NCBI GenBank assembly: GCA_947086625.1
Contig: CAMTZV010000137.1
Coordinates: 1 to 5,534, forward strand
DNA length: 5,534 bases
Direction of reading: 5' to 3'
From: an uncultured bacterium
Lineage (GTDB): Bacteria > Bacillota > Clostridia > Lachnospirales > Lachnospiraceae
The notes below the pieces were generated by a model. That model was given only the letters and a program-made list of their open reading frames with translations. It searched no databases and was not told the DNA's origin. A program made the translations under genes and the position numbers. The stretch's first letter is position 1; every line of letters starts with the position of its first letter. Shown here one piece after another: positions 1 to 5,359 of this stretch.

Positions 1-114
1 CAGGTCATGGCGCTAAAGCCGGAGGGCTATCTTTTAAAGACGCTCGAGCCCGCGAAGATCGTGCAGGCGGTGGACGACTTTTTTGAGCGGCAGAAGGGCC
101 TTCGACATGTATAA
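1..114 (+). CDS. Response-regulator receiver domain protein, C-terminal end (partial)
   Basis: The window opens inside this gene in frame 1; 37 codons remain before TAA at 112-114. The residues include KPEGYLLKT followed by an EPAKIVQAVDDFF helix. This matches the end of a CheY-like receiver domain: the conserved lysine of beta-strand 5 (in LLK), usually followed by proline but here by threonine, then the final alpha-5 helix. Nothing but a short tail (RQKGLRHV) follows that helix, so no output domain lies C-terminal to the receiver. It is therefore either a stand-alone receiver or a protein with its other domains upstream. The phosphorylated aspartate lies outside the window. Its last 8 bases overlap the start of cbiG, which suggests co-transcription and coupled translation. 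The family call rests on a short fragment. Confidence 0.7.
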   Translation, partial: QVMALKPEGYLLKTLEPAKIVQAVDDFFERQKGLRHV

Positions 115-1123
115 AAAAGCCGCGGTGCTCGCGTTCAGCGGGCAGGGAAAAAAGACAGGGGAACGGATCAGGGAAGCATTGGAGGCGGCGGGTGTGCACG
201 CACAGGGACGTGTGCCTGTCCGCTTTGCTTCCCATGGCTGGATGGGCTTTTCCACGCTCGCGCAGGAGGTGGAAAAGCTTTTTTTTACCGTGGACGCGCT
301 CATTTTCGTCTGTGCGGCGGGGATCGCCGTGCGCGCCATCGCGCCGCATGTGGCGGATAAGCTGCGCGATCCGGCGGTCCTTGTCGTGGATGAGACGGCG
401 CAGTTTGTCATCCCGATTTTAAGCGGCCATGCGGGCGGCGCGAACGCGCTTGCGCGCACACTGGCAGATGTGCTTGCGGCGATCCCGGTCGTCACGACGG
501 CGACGGACGTGCACGATCTGTTTTCGGTGGACACGTTTGCGAGGCAGCAGGGGCTTGCCATCGTGGAGAAGGACGAGATCAAGCATCTCTCGGGTGCGCT
601 GCTTGGTGGGGAACCGATCGGTGCGCTCACCCCGGAGTGCGGCTTTGTGATTTCTCCAAAGCCGGTCGGGACGCCGTTTACGCACACGCTGCATCTCGTG
701 CCGCAGGACATGGTCGTCGGCGTGGGCTGTCGGCGGGGCGTCTCGGGGGAGGCGCTGTTCGCCTTTCTCTCGGCGGTCTTTGCGCGGGAGGGCTGGTCGC
801 GCTTTCGCATCCGCGCGCTTGCCTCGATCGACGCAAAGCGGGAGGAGCCGGGTCTGCTGGCGGTCGCCCGCGCGCTGAACGTCCCGTTTCTGACGTATGC
901 GAAGGAGGAGCTTGCGGCGATGCAGGGAAGCTTTTCCGCGTCGGCGTTTGTGGAAGGAGCAGTCGGCGTGGACAATGTGTGCGAGCGCAGCGCCCTGTGC
1001 GCGGCGATCTCGGAGGGCTGGCTTTTGCCGGAGAGCCGGTTCGAGGATTTCTGCCGGCTGCGCAAGCAGGCGGCGGACGGAATGACGCTGGCGGCGCTTG
1101 CATTTTGCGTGAAAACGTGTTAG
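107..1123 (+). CDS. cbiG: Cobalt-precorrin-5A hydrolase CbiG
   Basis: This 338-aa protein matches CbiG, which in the anaerobic (early cobalt insertion) cobalamin pathway opens the delta-lactone of cobalt-precorrin-5A, releases acetaldehyde and gives cobalt-precorrin-5B in the cytoplasm. The N-terminal domain shows GWMGFST (about residues 44-50), CAAGIAVRAIAP (69-80), DKLRDPAVLVVDE (84-96) and LSGHAGGAN (105-113). A linker follows with VVTTATD (128-134). The C-terminal domain runs from VVGVGCRRG (203-211) through ALASIDAKREEPGL (237-250) and VGVDNVCERSAL (286-297) to MTLAALAF (326-333). The length is normal and both domains are complete. The ATG at 107 is preferred over an upstream in-frame TTG at 83. 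It has an AGAAGGG ribosome binding site at 92-98, and MYKKAAVLAFSGQGKK aligns with the usual CbiG start. It overlaps the upstream receiver gene by 8 bp. No other cobalamin gene is visible in the window. Confidence 0.93.
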   Translation: MYKKAAVLAFSGQGKKTGERIREALEAAGVHAQGRVPVRFASHGWMGFSTLAQEVEKLFFTVDALIFVCAAGIAVRAIAPHVADKLRDPAVLVVDETAQFVIPILSGHAGGANALARTLADVLAAIPVVTTATDVHDLFSVDTFARQQGLAIVEKDEIKHLSGALLGGEPIGALTPECGFVISPKPVGTPFTHTLHLVPQDMVVGVGCRRGVSGEALFAFLSAVFAREGWSRFRIRALASIDAKREEPGLLAVARALNVPFLTYAKEELAAMQGSFSASAFVEGAVGVDNVCERSALCAAISEGWLLPESRFEDFCRLRKQAADGMTLAALAFCVKTC

Positions 1124-1134
1124 TCTTGTATAAC
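1105..1134 (+). promoter_or_regulatory. Weak candidate promoter for the 207-aa gene
   Basis: A TATAAC element (1129-1134) matches five of six -10 consensus positions. It lies 18 bp after a poor -35 candidate, TTGCGT (1105-1110), which keeps only the TTG. It straddles the cbiG stop codon and would start transcription near 1141, directly at the ribosome binding site of the next gene. Read-through from cbiG is equally likely, because the two genes are only 32 bp apart and no terminator is seen. Confidence 0.22.
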
Positions 1135-1155
1135 AAAATTTGAGAGGGAGCATCT

Positions 1156-1779
1156 ATGGAAGAACAACAGAATTTTACAGAGGAAGAGCTGAAGGAGATC
1201 CGCCGCAGGAAGCGCGCGCTCAAAAAAAAGCGGATGGCGAAGAAGAAGGCGCGCGAGCAGATGCGGATGCGCGCGCTGCTTGACGACGAGGAGAAGCCGG
1301 AGCTGGTGGAGACGCCCGGGGAGCGTCAGGCGCGGCTCTACGCGAAGGCGCAGAAGAAGATGCGCTTTGCGCCGCACATGTACCACAGGGAGGATCAGGC
1401 GGATATGTACCGGCAGGCGGCGGAGCTGTTCGGCGAGACGGCAGGGTTCGAGGAGTCGGATGCGCTGCGGGAGGAGTGCCAGAAAAAGGCGAAGGAGCAC
1501 CGCGCGCTCTATATCGAGGAGACGGCCGCGCTCGTTTCGGAGCAGCTTTCGCGGGCAGAGACGCTCTCTGACTGCTATAAAATACAGGAAAATATCAATG
1601 CGATTGCGGATTATAAGGATCTGTCGCAGGAGCAGCGCGCGTGTGACGCACTTGAGCAGAAGCTTCTGAGAAGAGCGCGGAATCAGAAAATTTTAAAAAT
1701 TTTTCTGTCGGGTGTAGTACTTTTGGCACTGGTCGTCGTTATAGTATATGTACAGGGCACAATCCGATTCTCGCTGTAG
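1156..1779 (+). CDS. Hypothetical basic, helical, tail-anchored membrane protein (207 aa)
   Basis: I do not recognise a named family. The first 40 residues are dominated by charge, with a dense basic patch at about 16-33 (RRRKRALKKKRMAKKKAR). The middle (about 75-175) is rich in Glu, Lys, Gln and Ala and looks helical. It has two weak matches to the YxxAxxLFxxLxxYKDS-type repeat common in Clostridia proteins: YRQAAELFGETAGFEESDAL (85-104) and a second around INAIADYKDLSQEQ (147-160). A single hydrophobic segment lies at about 180-199, preceded by KR-rich residues (171-181) and followed by only eight residues. This predicts a tail-anchored protein with its bulk in the cytoplasm. There is no N-terminal signal peptide. 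The ATG at 1156 has a GAGAGGGAG ribosome binding site at 1142-1150. It lies 32 bp after cbiG and may share its transcript. It could be a membrane scaffold or a nucleic-acid-binding or regulatory protein, but nothing in the sequence decides this. Confidence 0.8.
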   Translation: MEEQQNFTEEELKEIRRRKRALKKKRMAKKKAREQMRMRALLDDEEKPELVETPGERQARLYAKAQKKMRFAPHMYHREDQADMYRQAAELFGETAGFEESDALREECQKKAKEHRALYIEETAALVSEQLSRAETLSDCYKIQENINAIADYKDLSQEQRACDALEQKLLRRARNQKILKIFLSGVVLLALVVVIVYVQGTIRFSL

Positions 1780-1800
1780 GTGTTTGCCGATCGTTTTCGC

Positions 1801-1834
1801 GCCGGGAACATGTTCGGGCTGAACTGTTCACGGC
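1801..1834 (+). other. Long imperfect stem-loop with alternating GAAC/GTTC half-sites
   Basis: The segment 1801-1810 pairs with 1825-1834 with one mismatch (G1805/A1830). After a one-base bulge (T1811), 1812-1815 pairs with 1821-1824, and a possible G-U pair closes a GGC loop. The region contains four alternating half-sites: GAAC 1806, GTTC 1812, GAAC 1821 and GTTC 1826. It lies 21 bp after the stop codon of the 207-aa gene. It is not followed by a T-run, so it is not a canonical intrinsic terminator on either strand. It could be a 3' stabilising hairpin, a Rho-associated or weak terminator, or a DNA operator for a dimeric repressor. A competing outer arm exists, because TTTGCCG at 1783-1789 is an exact complement of 1831-1837. 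Confidence 0.5.
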
Positions 1835-1843
1835 AAAATGTGA

Positions 1844-1872
1844 TGGAAAAGTGAGGAAAAGTGTGTTATTAT
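1844..1872 (+). promoter_or_regulatory. Candidate extended -10 promoter of the first transglutaminase-like gene
   Basis: TATTAT at 1867-1872 matches five of six -10 positions and is preceded by TG plus one base (1864-1866), an extended -10 motif. Seventeen bases upstream, TGGAAA (1844-1849) matches four of six -35 positions. Transcription would start near 1879, giving a leader of roughly 100 nt before the ATG at 1982. It lies just after the stem-loop at 1801-1834, a suitable place for the boundary between two transcription units. No experimental support is available. Confidence 0.42.
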
Positions 1873-1902
1873 GTAACCTGAAGAGAAAAAGGGTGTCTGT
1901 AT

Positions 1903-1917
1903 TTGTGTACTGCACAA
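1903..1917 (+). other. Short inverted repeat TTGTG-N5-CACAA in the leader
   Basis: TTGTG (1903-1907) and CACAA (1913-1917) are perfect inverted copies around five bases, with a further possible T-G pair inside. It falls about 30 bases after the candidate -10 element, so it could be a small leader hairpin or an operator half-site pair. Repeats this short occur often by chance. Confidence 0.2.
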
Positions 1918-1961
1918 CGGCGCAGGCAGAGCACATGCTTTTGTAAGCTTGTAAGAACAGA

Positions 1962-1974
1962 AAGAAGGAAGGAA
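1962..1974 (+). promoter_or_regulatory. Ribosome binding site shared with the downstream paralogue
   Basis: AAGAAGGAAGGAA ends 7 bases before the ATG at 1982 and provides a strong Shine-Dalgarno match. The identical 13-mer stands before the second paralogue at 3336-3348, 6 bases before its ATG. The shared leader supports both start choices and suggests the duplication included the translation signal. Confidence 0.75.
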
Positions 1975-1981
1975 CAGGGAA

Positions 1982-3304
1982 ATGAAAGAGCAACAGACAG
2001 CGGGCGCGCCGCCGGGGAAAATGAAAAGCGGCGTGGCAAAGGCGGCCTGCGGGCTTGCCGTGGCGGCGTTTATCGTCGGTGTGGGCGCATCCCTCGGCAT
2101 GAACGTTACGTTGATGGAGCAGATGCGCGTTCAAAAAGAGCAGAACGCGAAGATGGGGAAATTCATCGACGATGAGCGGGCGCGCCAGGCGAAGGAGGCC
2201 GAGCAGGAGAGCGATTATCAGGAGGACGGCTACAAGGTCATGGGCCAGTACGAGATCATCAGCACGAGCCACATTTCCGACGCGTATTTAAAGGGCGACG
2301 CGTCGGGGCTGAAGGGTGAGGACAAGGAGACATACGATATGGCCTCGAAGCTGCTGGGCGAGATTTTAAAGGACGGCATGACGGACTATGAGAGGGAGCT
2401 TGCAATCTACGAGTGGATGATTCAAAATCTCGGGGCGGGCCACGCGCACATCATCACGATGCCGGGAACAAGCAGCGAGTGCTATACGCCCCACGACGTG
2501 CTCAAAAACGGAAACGCCGTGTGTGTCGGCTATGCGACGACGTTTCGGCTGCTGGCGAACATGGCCGGGCTGGATGTACATATCGTGCACAACGAATCCC
2601 ATTCGTGGGATATGGTAAAGCTCGACGATGACGAGTGGTATCACGTGGACGTCTGGGCGGACGGCGGGAATCTGATGTACCGCAACTTTAACGTGACCGA
2701 CGAGACGATGCGCAGCAGAAATCAGTGGGACGAATCCGCCCTGCCCGAGGCAAAGGGCACGAAATATTCGTATGCGGTACAGAATGCGAAGCCGTTAAAG
2801 AGCCTGGGCGATCTGCCGGGAAAGCTGAAAAAGGCGATCGACAAAAAGGCGGACTCCGTGTTCTATAAATTGCCGAAAGCGCCCACCGAGGAGGAGCTTG
2901 CCGCTGCGGATCAGATGATGAGCTTTATCATGCAGGCGGTCAACCTCATGCCGGACGGCGGAAATATGGATCTTAGCGCGAGCTGGATTCCGAACGGTGA
3001 GGATGACAACCACATTCTGGCGGTCTATATCTACCGCTTTTCGAATGGCGATACACCCGATATCGAGCTGCCGCCGGAGAAGGTCAGCGCGCTTGTAGAG
3101 AAGATCAATGAGCTGTTTGGCACCTCGCTGACGGACCCGAACGTATCGGGCGGCGGTGAGAAGGCCGTTCCCTTTACGGAAGCGGCTGAGGTCGAGGCAG
3201 AGATGAACGGCGCCGGGGGCGGCGGAGTTAAGATCGACGAGAACGGAAACGAGATTTCGTGGACGGTGGACGAGAACGGAAACAAGACATTTGGCGCAGG
3301 TTGA
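1982..3304 (+). CDS. Membrane-anchored extracellular transglutaminase-like protein, copy 1
   Basis: The protein has 440 aa. A short Lys-containing N-terminus (1-20) precedes one hydrophobic segment (about 21-40, no cleavage site evident), so it should be a type II membrane protein facing outward. A charged stalk follows (about 44-93, with FIDDERARQAKE). Residues about 130-235 form a transglutaminase-like core. The likely nucleophile is Cys181 in NAVCVGYATTFRLLANMAGL, followed by His207 in HSWDMV and Asp223 in WYHVDVWAD, so the thiol triad is intact. This fold includes cross-linking enzymes, cysteine peptidases and inactive binding proteins, and the substrate cannot be deduced. A conserved region of unknown type (about 285-385) follows, then a Gly-rich linker and two copies of a DENGN motif (419-434). 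Start ATG 1982 has a strong ribosome binding site at 1962-1974. It is a tandem paralogue of the next gene, and its TGA stop lies inside that gene's -35 element. Confidence 0.87.
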   Translation: MKEQQTAGAPPGKMKSGVAKAACGLAVAAFIVGVGASLGMNVTLMEQMRVQKEQNAKMGKFIDDERARQAKEAEQESDYQEDGYKVMGQYEIISTSHISDAYLKGDASGLKGEDKETYDMASKLLGEILKDGMTDYERELAIYEWMIQNLGAGHAHIITMPGTSSECYTPHDVLKNGNAVCVGYATTFRLLANMAGLDVHIVHNESHSWDMVKLDDDEWYHVDVWADGGNLMYRNFNVTDETMRSRNQWDESALPEAKGTKYSYAVQNAKPLKSLGDLPGKLKKAIDKKADSVFYKLPKAPTEEELAAADQMMSFIMQAVNLMPDGGNMDLSASWIPNGEDDNHILAVYIYRFSNGDTPDIELPPEKVSALVEKINELFGTSLTDPNVSGGGEKAVPFTEAAEVEAEMNGAGGGGVKIDENGNEISWTVDENGNKTFGAG

Positions 3305-3327
3305 CAGATATTTAATTGAAATATAAT
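3301..3327 (+). promoter_or_regulatory. Promoter with perfect hexamers, overlapping the upstream stop codon
   Basis: TTGACA (3301-3306) and TATAAT (3322-3327) both match the housekeeping sigma consensus at all six positions, in a strikingly AT-rich 35-bp gap within GC-rich surroundings. The spacer is 15 bp, shorter than the usual 17, which may weaken the promoter. The TGA stop of copy 1 is positions 2-4 of the -35 box. Transcription would start near 3334, leaving a leader of about 20 nt with the ribosome binding site at its beginning. This would express the second copy, the lipoprotein and the acyltransferase independently of copy 1. Confidence 0.6.
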
Positions 3328-3335
3328 AAATATAT

Positions 3336-3348
3336 AAGAAGGAAGGAA
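3336..3348 (+). promoter_or_regulatory. Ribosome binding site deciding the start of copy 2
   Basis: AAGAAGGAAGGAA, identical to the 13-mer before copy 1, ends 6 bases before ATG 3355. This favours 3355 over an in-frame TTG at 3316, which lies between the two promoter hexamers, and over a second ATG at 3361. Confidence 0.75.
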
Positions 3349-3354
3349 AGAGCG

Positions 3355-4767
3355 ATGGAAATGGAAGAGAAGAAGGAGCTGGCAAAGGAAGACGCAAAGA
3401 AAGACACAGAGAAAGACGCAAAGGAGGAGAAGGGCGTATCCGGGCCGAAGGAAAAGAAAAAGAAGAACGGTCTGGCGAAGCATGTCGCCTTTGCGCTGCT
3501 TGCACTGGTACTGCTTGGCGGGGTAGGGACGTCGGTCGGCATGAACGTCGTACTGATGGACGAGATGAATGCGCAGAAGGCACAGGGCGAGAAGATGAGC
3601 CAGTTCATCGACGATGAGCGGGCGCGCCAGGCGAAGGAGGAAGAGCAGGAGAGCGACTACCAGGAGGACGGCTACAAGGTGATGGGTCAGTATGAGATCA
3701 AAAGCACAAAGGAGATCTCCGACGCGTACCTCAAAAACGACCCGTCGGGTTTGAACGACGAGGACAAACGCACATACGATATGGCCGCAAAGCTCCTCGA
3801 CGAGATCATAAAGGACAGCATGACGGATTACCAGAAGGAGCTGGCAATCTATGAGTGGATGGTGGATCACATCGGGCACGGCAGCGGCCACGTGATTTCC
3901 ATGCCGGGCCAGAACAGCGAGTGCTACACGCCGCACGACGTGCTCACGAGCAAAAACGCCGTATGCGTCGGCTACGCGACGACGTTTCGGCTGCTCGCAA
4001 ACATGGTAGGGCTCGACGTACATATCGTGCACAACGATTACCATTCGTGGGATATGGTAAAGCTCGACGACAACGAGTGGTATCAGCTCGACGTCTATTC
4101 CGACGCGGGCGGCGCAAAATACCGCAATTTCAACATGACTGACGAGATGGCCAGAAACGGTCACGAGTGGGACGGCTCGTCCCTGCCGGAGGCGAAGGGC
4201 ACGAAATACTCCTATGTGGTGCAGAACGCGAAGCCTCTGGATGGGCTTGACAAGCTTCCGAAGAAAATCAAGACGGCGCTGGACAAAAAGCAGGATCATC
4301 TCTTCTTTAAATTCCCGAAGGCGCTTACCGAGGAGGAACTTGCAGTGGCGGATCAGATCATGAGCCTCATCCAGCAGGCAATGTATTCCATCCCGGGCGG
4401 CGACAGCATGGATATCGGCGCGATGTGGGTGCCCAACGGTGTGGACGACAACTATGTGCTGGCGGTTTACATCAACGACTACTCGAACAACAACGGCAAT
4501 GCGACGGATCTGCCGCCGGAGAAGGTTTCCGAGCTCGTAAAGAAGATCAACGAGGCCTTTGGCGTCGAGCTTCCCGACCCGAGTGCAAACGGTGACGCAG
4601 GGGAGTCGCCGCAGCCGCCGGCGGACGGCTCTGACACGGTTGTGGACACTGCGGCGGACACCGTGGAGACGGTTGTGAAGATTGACGAGAACGGGAGAGA
4701 GTCGACGTGGACGGTCGATGCAAACGGAAATAAGACAAAGATCGGCTTTGAAGCACCGGCCAACTAA
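3355..4767 (+). CDS. Membrane-anchored extracellular transglutaminase-like protein, copy 2
   Basis: The protein has 470 aa and the same architecture as the preceding gene. The cytoplasmic N-terminus is longer and extremely charged (1-42) and contains a tetrapeptide repeat at 10-25. A membrane segment spans about 43-63, followed by a stalk with the same FIDDERARQAKE and DYQEDGYKVMGQYEI blocks. The transglutaminase-like core (about 153-258) has Cys204 in NAVCVGYATT, His230 in YHSWDMV and Asp246 in WYQLDVYSD, so the triad is complete. The conserved unknown region (about 308-408) is followed by a Pro/Asp/Thr/Val-rich linker and terminal DENGR and DANGN motifs (445-459). The start is ATG 3355, set by the ribosome binding site at 3336-3348. 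The gene probably heads an operon with the lipoprotein and MBOAT genes. Differences from copy 1 concentrate in the N-terminus, the linker and the surface around the active site (for example NESH against NDYH), which is compatible with distinct substrates. The enzymatic activity is unproven. Confidence 0.87.
   Translation: MEMEEKKELAKEDAKKDTEKDAKEEKGVSGPKEKKKKNGLAKHVAFALLALVLLGGVGTSVGMNVVLMDEMNAQKAQGEKMSQFIDDERARQAKEEEQESDYQEDGYKVMGQYEIKSTKEISDAYLKNDPSGLNDEDKRTYDMAAKLLDEIIKDSMTDYQKELAIYEWMVDHIGHGSGHVISMPGQNSECYTPHDVLTSKNAVCVGYATTFRLLANMVGLDVHIVHNDYHSWDMVKLDDNEWYQLDVYSDAGGAKYRNFNMTDEMARNGHEWDGSSLPEAKGTKYSYVVQNAKPLDGLDKLPKKIKTALDKKQDHLFFKFPKALTEEELAVADQIMSLIQQAMYSIPGGDSMDIGAMWVPNGVDDNYVLAVYINDYSNNNGNATDLPPEKVSELVKKINEAFGVELPDPSANGDAGESPQPPADGSDTVVDTAADTVETVVKIDENGRESTWTVDANGNKTKIGFEAPAN
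3382..3417 (+). repeat. 12-bp tandem repeat encoding an (A/T)(K/E)(K/E)D tetrapeptide
   Basis: Three consecutive 12-base units (3382-3393, 3394-3405, 3406-3417) differ by a few bases. A partial fourth unit begins at 3418. They encode AKED, AKKD, TEKD and then AKEE in the cytoplasmic N-terminus of copy 2. Copy 1 lacks this tract, so it probably arose after or during the duplication by slippage-type expansion. Confidence 0.7.
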
Positions 4768-4820
4768 TGCGAAAATAAAAACAGGATATAAGAAATAGAA
4801 AGCGATAAGAGGGAAATGAC

Positions 4821-5333
4821 ATGAAGCGTTTTTTGAAAATAACCGCGGTCTGCCTGTGCACGGTGCTGCTTGTGTGTGCGGCGGGCTGCGGCAAGCAGGA
4901 TCCTGCTTTGGATGACGGCGCTGACAAATCGTCGGTGGATCTGGATGAGCTGCGCGAGACGATGCTGGCGGCGGACACAACGCTGCCCGAGATGAAGCTG
5001 TCCACGAGCGGGGATGAGAAGGCGGAGCTGAATTTTACCGTATTTTCGGATTTCGACTATGAGCGGGTGCAGTCGTATTTTTACGCGTATGCGGCGGAGG
5101 GCGGCCCGCAGGAGATCGCGGTTGTGGAGCTGAAGGACGCGGGGGACGCCGCCGCGCTCATGCGCACCTTACAGGAGCACATCGAGCTTCGCAAAGGGGC
5201 GCTGGGCGAGTATGCACCGGACCAGCTCGCGATGGTGGAGCACGCGGTGATCAAGCAGTACGGAAGCTGTGTCACGATGATTATCTGCGAAAAGAGCGGC
5301 CTTGTGCAGCAGGCGATCAGTGAAATGATGTGA
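4821..5333 (+). CDS. Surface lipoprotein resembling DUF4358
   Basis: The protein has 170 aa. The N-terminus is a lipoprotein signal: MKRFLK, a hydrophobic stretch to about residue 21, then AAGC with the lipidated Cys at residue 23. The mature protein of 148 residues would sit on the outer face of the membrane. The mature part (ELNFTVFSDFDYERVQSYFYAYAAEG, then IAVVELKDAGDAAALMRTLQEHI, then GEYAPDQLAMVEHAVIKQYGSCVTMII) resembles the DUF4358 family as I recall it. That family is often encoded beside MBOAT acyltransferase genes in Clostridia; its biochemical role is unknown. ATG 4821 has an AGAGGGA ribosome binding site at 4808-4814. The gene lies 53 bp after the transglutaminase-like gene and 26 bp before the MBOAT gene, with no visible terminator. 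The lipoprotein call is firm; the family name is from memory and less certain. Confidence 0.85.
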   Translation: MKRFLKITAVCLCTVLLVCAAGCGKQDPALDDGADKSSVDLDELRETMLAADTTLPEMKLSTSGDEKAELNFTVFSDFDYERVQSYFYAYAAEGGPQEIAVVELKDAGDAAALMRTLQEHIELRKGALGEYAPDQLAMVEHAVIKQYGSCVTMIICEKSGLVQQAISEMM

Positions 5334-5359
5334 CGTGACGGAGGGCAGAGGTAGAGACA

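Noticed and set aside
34..1065. Minus-strand open frame of 343 codons across cbiG
   Set aside because: It is Ser/Ala/Thr-rich antisense sequence opposite a complete cbiG with strong family motifs.
1806..1829. LexA (SOS) box
   Set aside because: The half-sites GAAC and GTTC are present, but their spacings are 2 and 1 bases rather than the 4 of Gram-positive LexA sites, and the neighbouring genes are not typical SOS genes.
1801..1838. Intrinsic transcription terminator
   Set aside because: The hairpin is followed by AAAATG rather than a T-run on the + strand. On the minus strand the bases after the hairpin are GCGAAAAC, so it does not qualify there either.
1941..1955. Direct repeat of TTGTAAG
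   Set aside because: It has two 7-base copies with an 8-base period and no further copies nearby, so it is too short to interpret.
4764..4792. Promoter before the lipoprotein gene (TATAAG at 4787-4792)
   Set aside because: No acceptable -35 element lies at a suitable distance, and the 53-bp gap is better explained as part of an operon.
4816..4824. Two-codon upstream frame ATGACATGA overlapping the lipoprotein start
   Set aside because: The ribosome binding site is only about 2 bases from this ATG but well placed for 4821, so the minimal frame is probably coincidental.
3031..4980. Long open frame of 649 codons on the minus strand across copy 2
   Set aside because: It lies antisense to a clearly conserved gene, crosses intergenic regions and has low-complexity Arg/Leu/Val-rich sequence with no recognisable domain. 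Such frames are expected opposite GC-rich genes with biased codon use.
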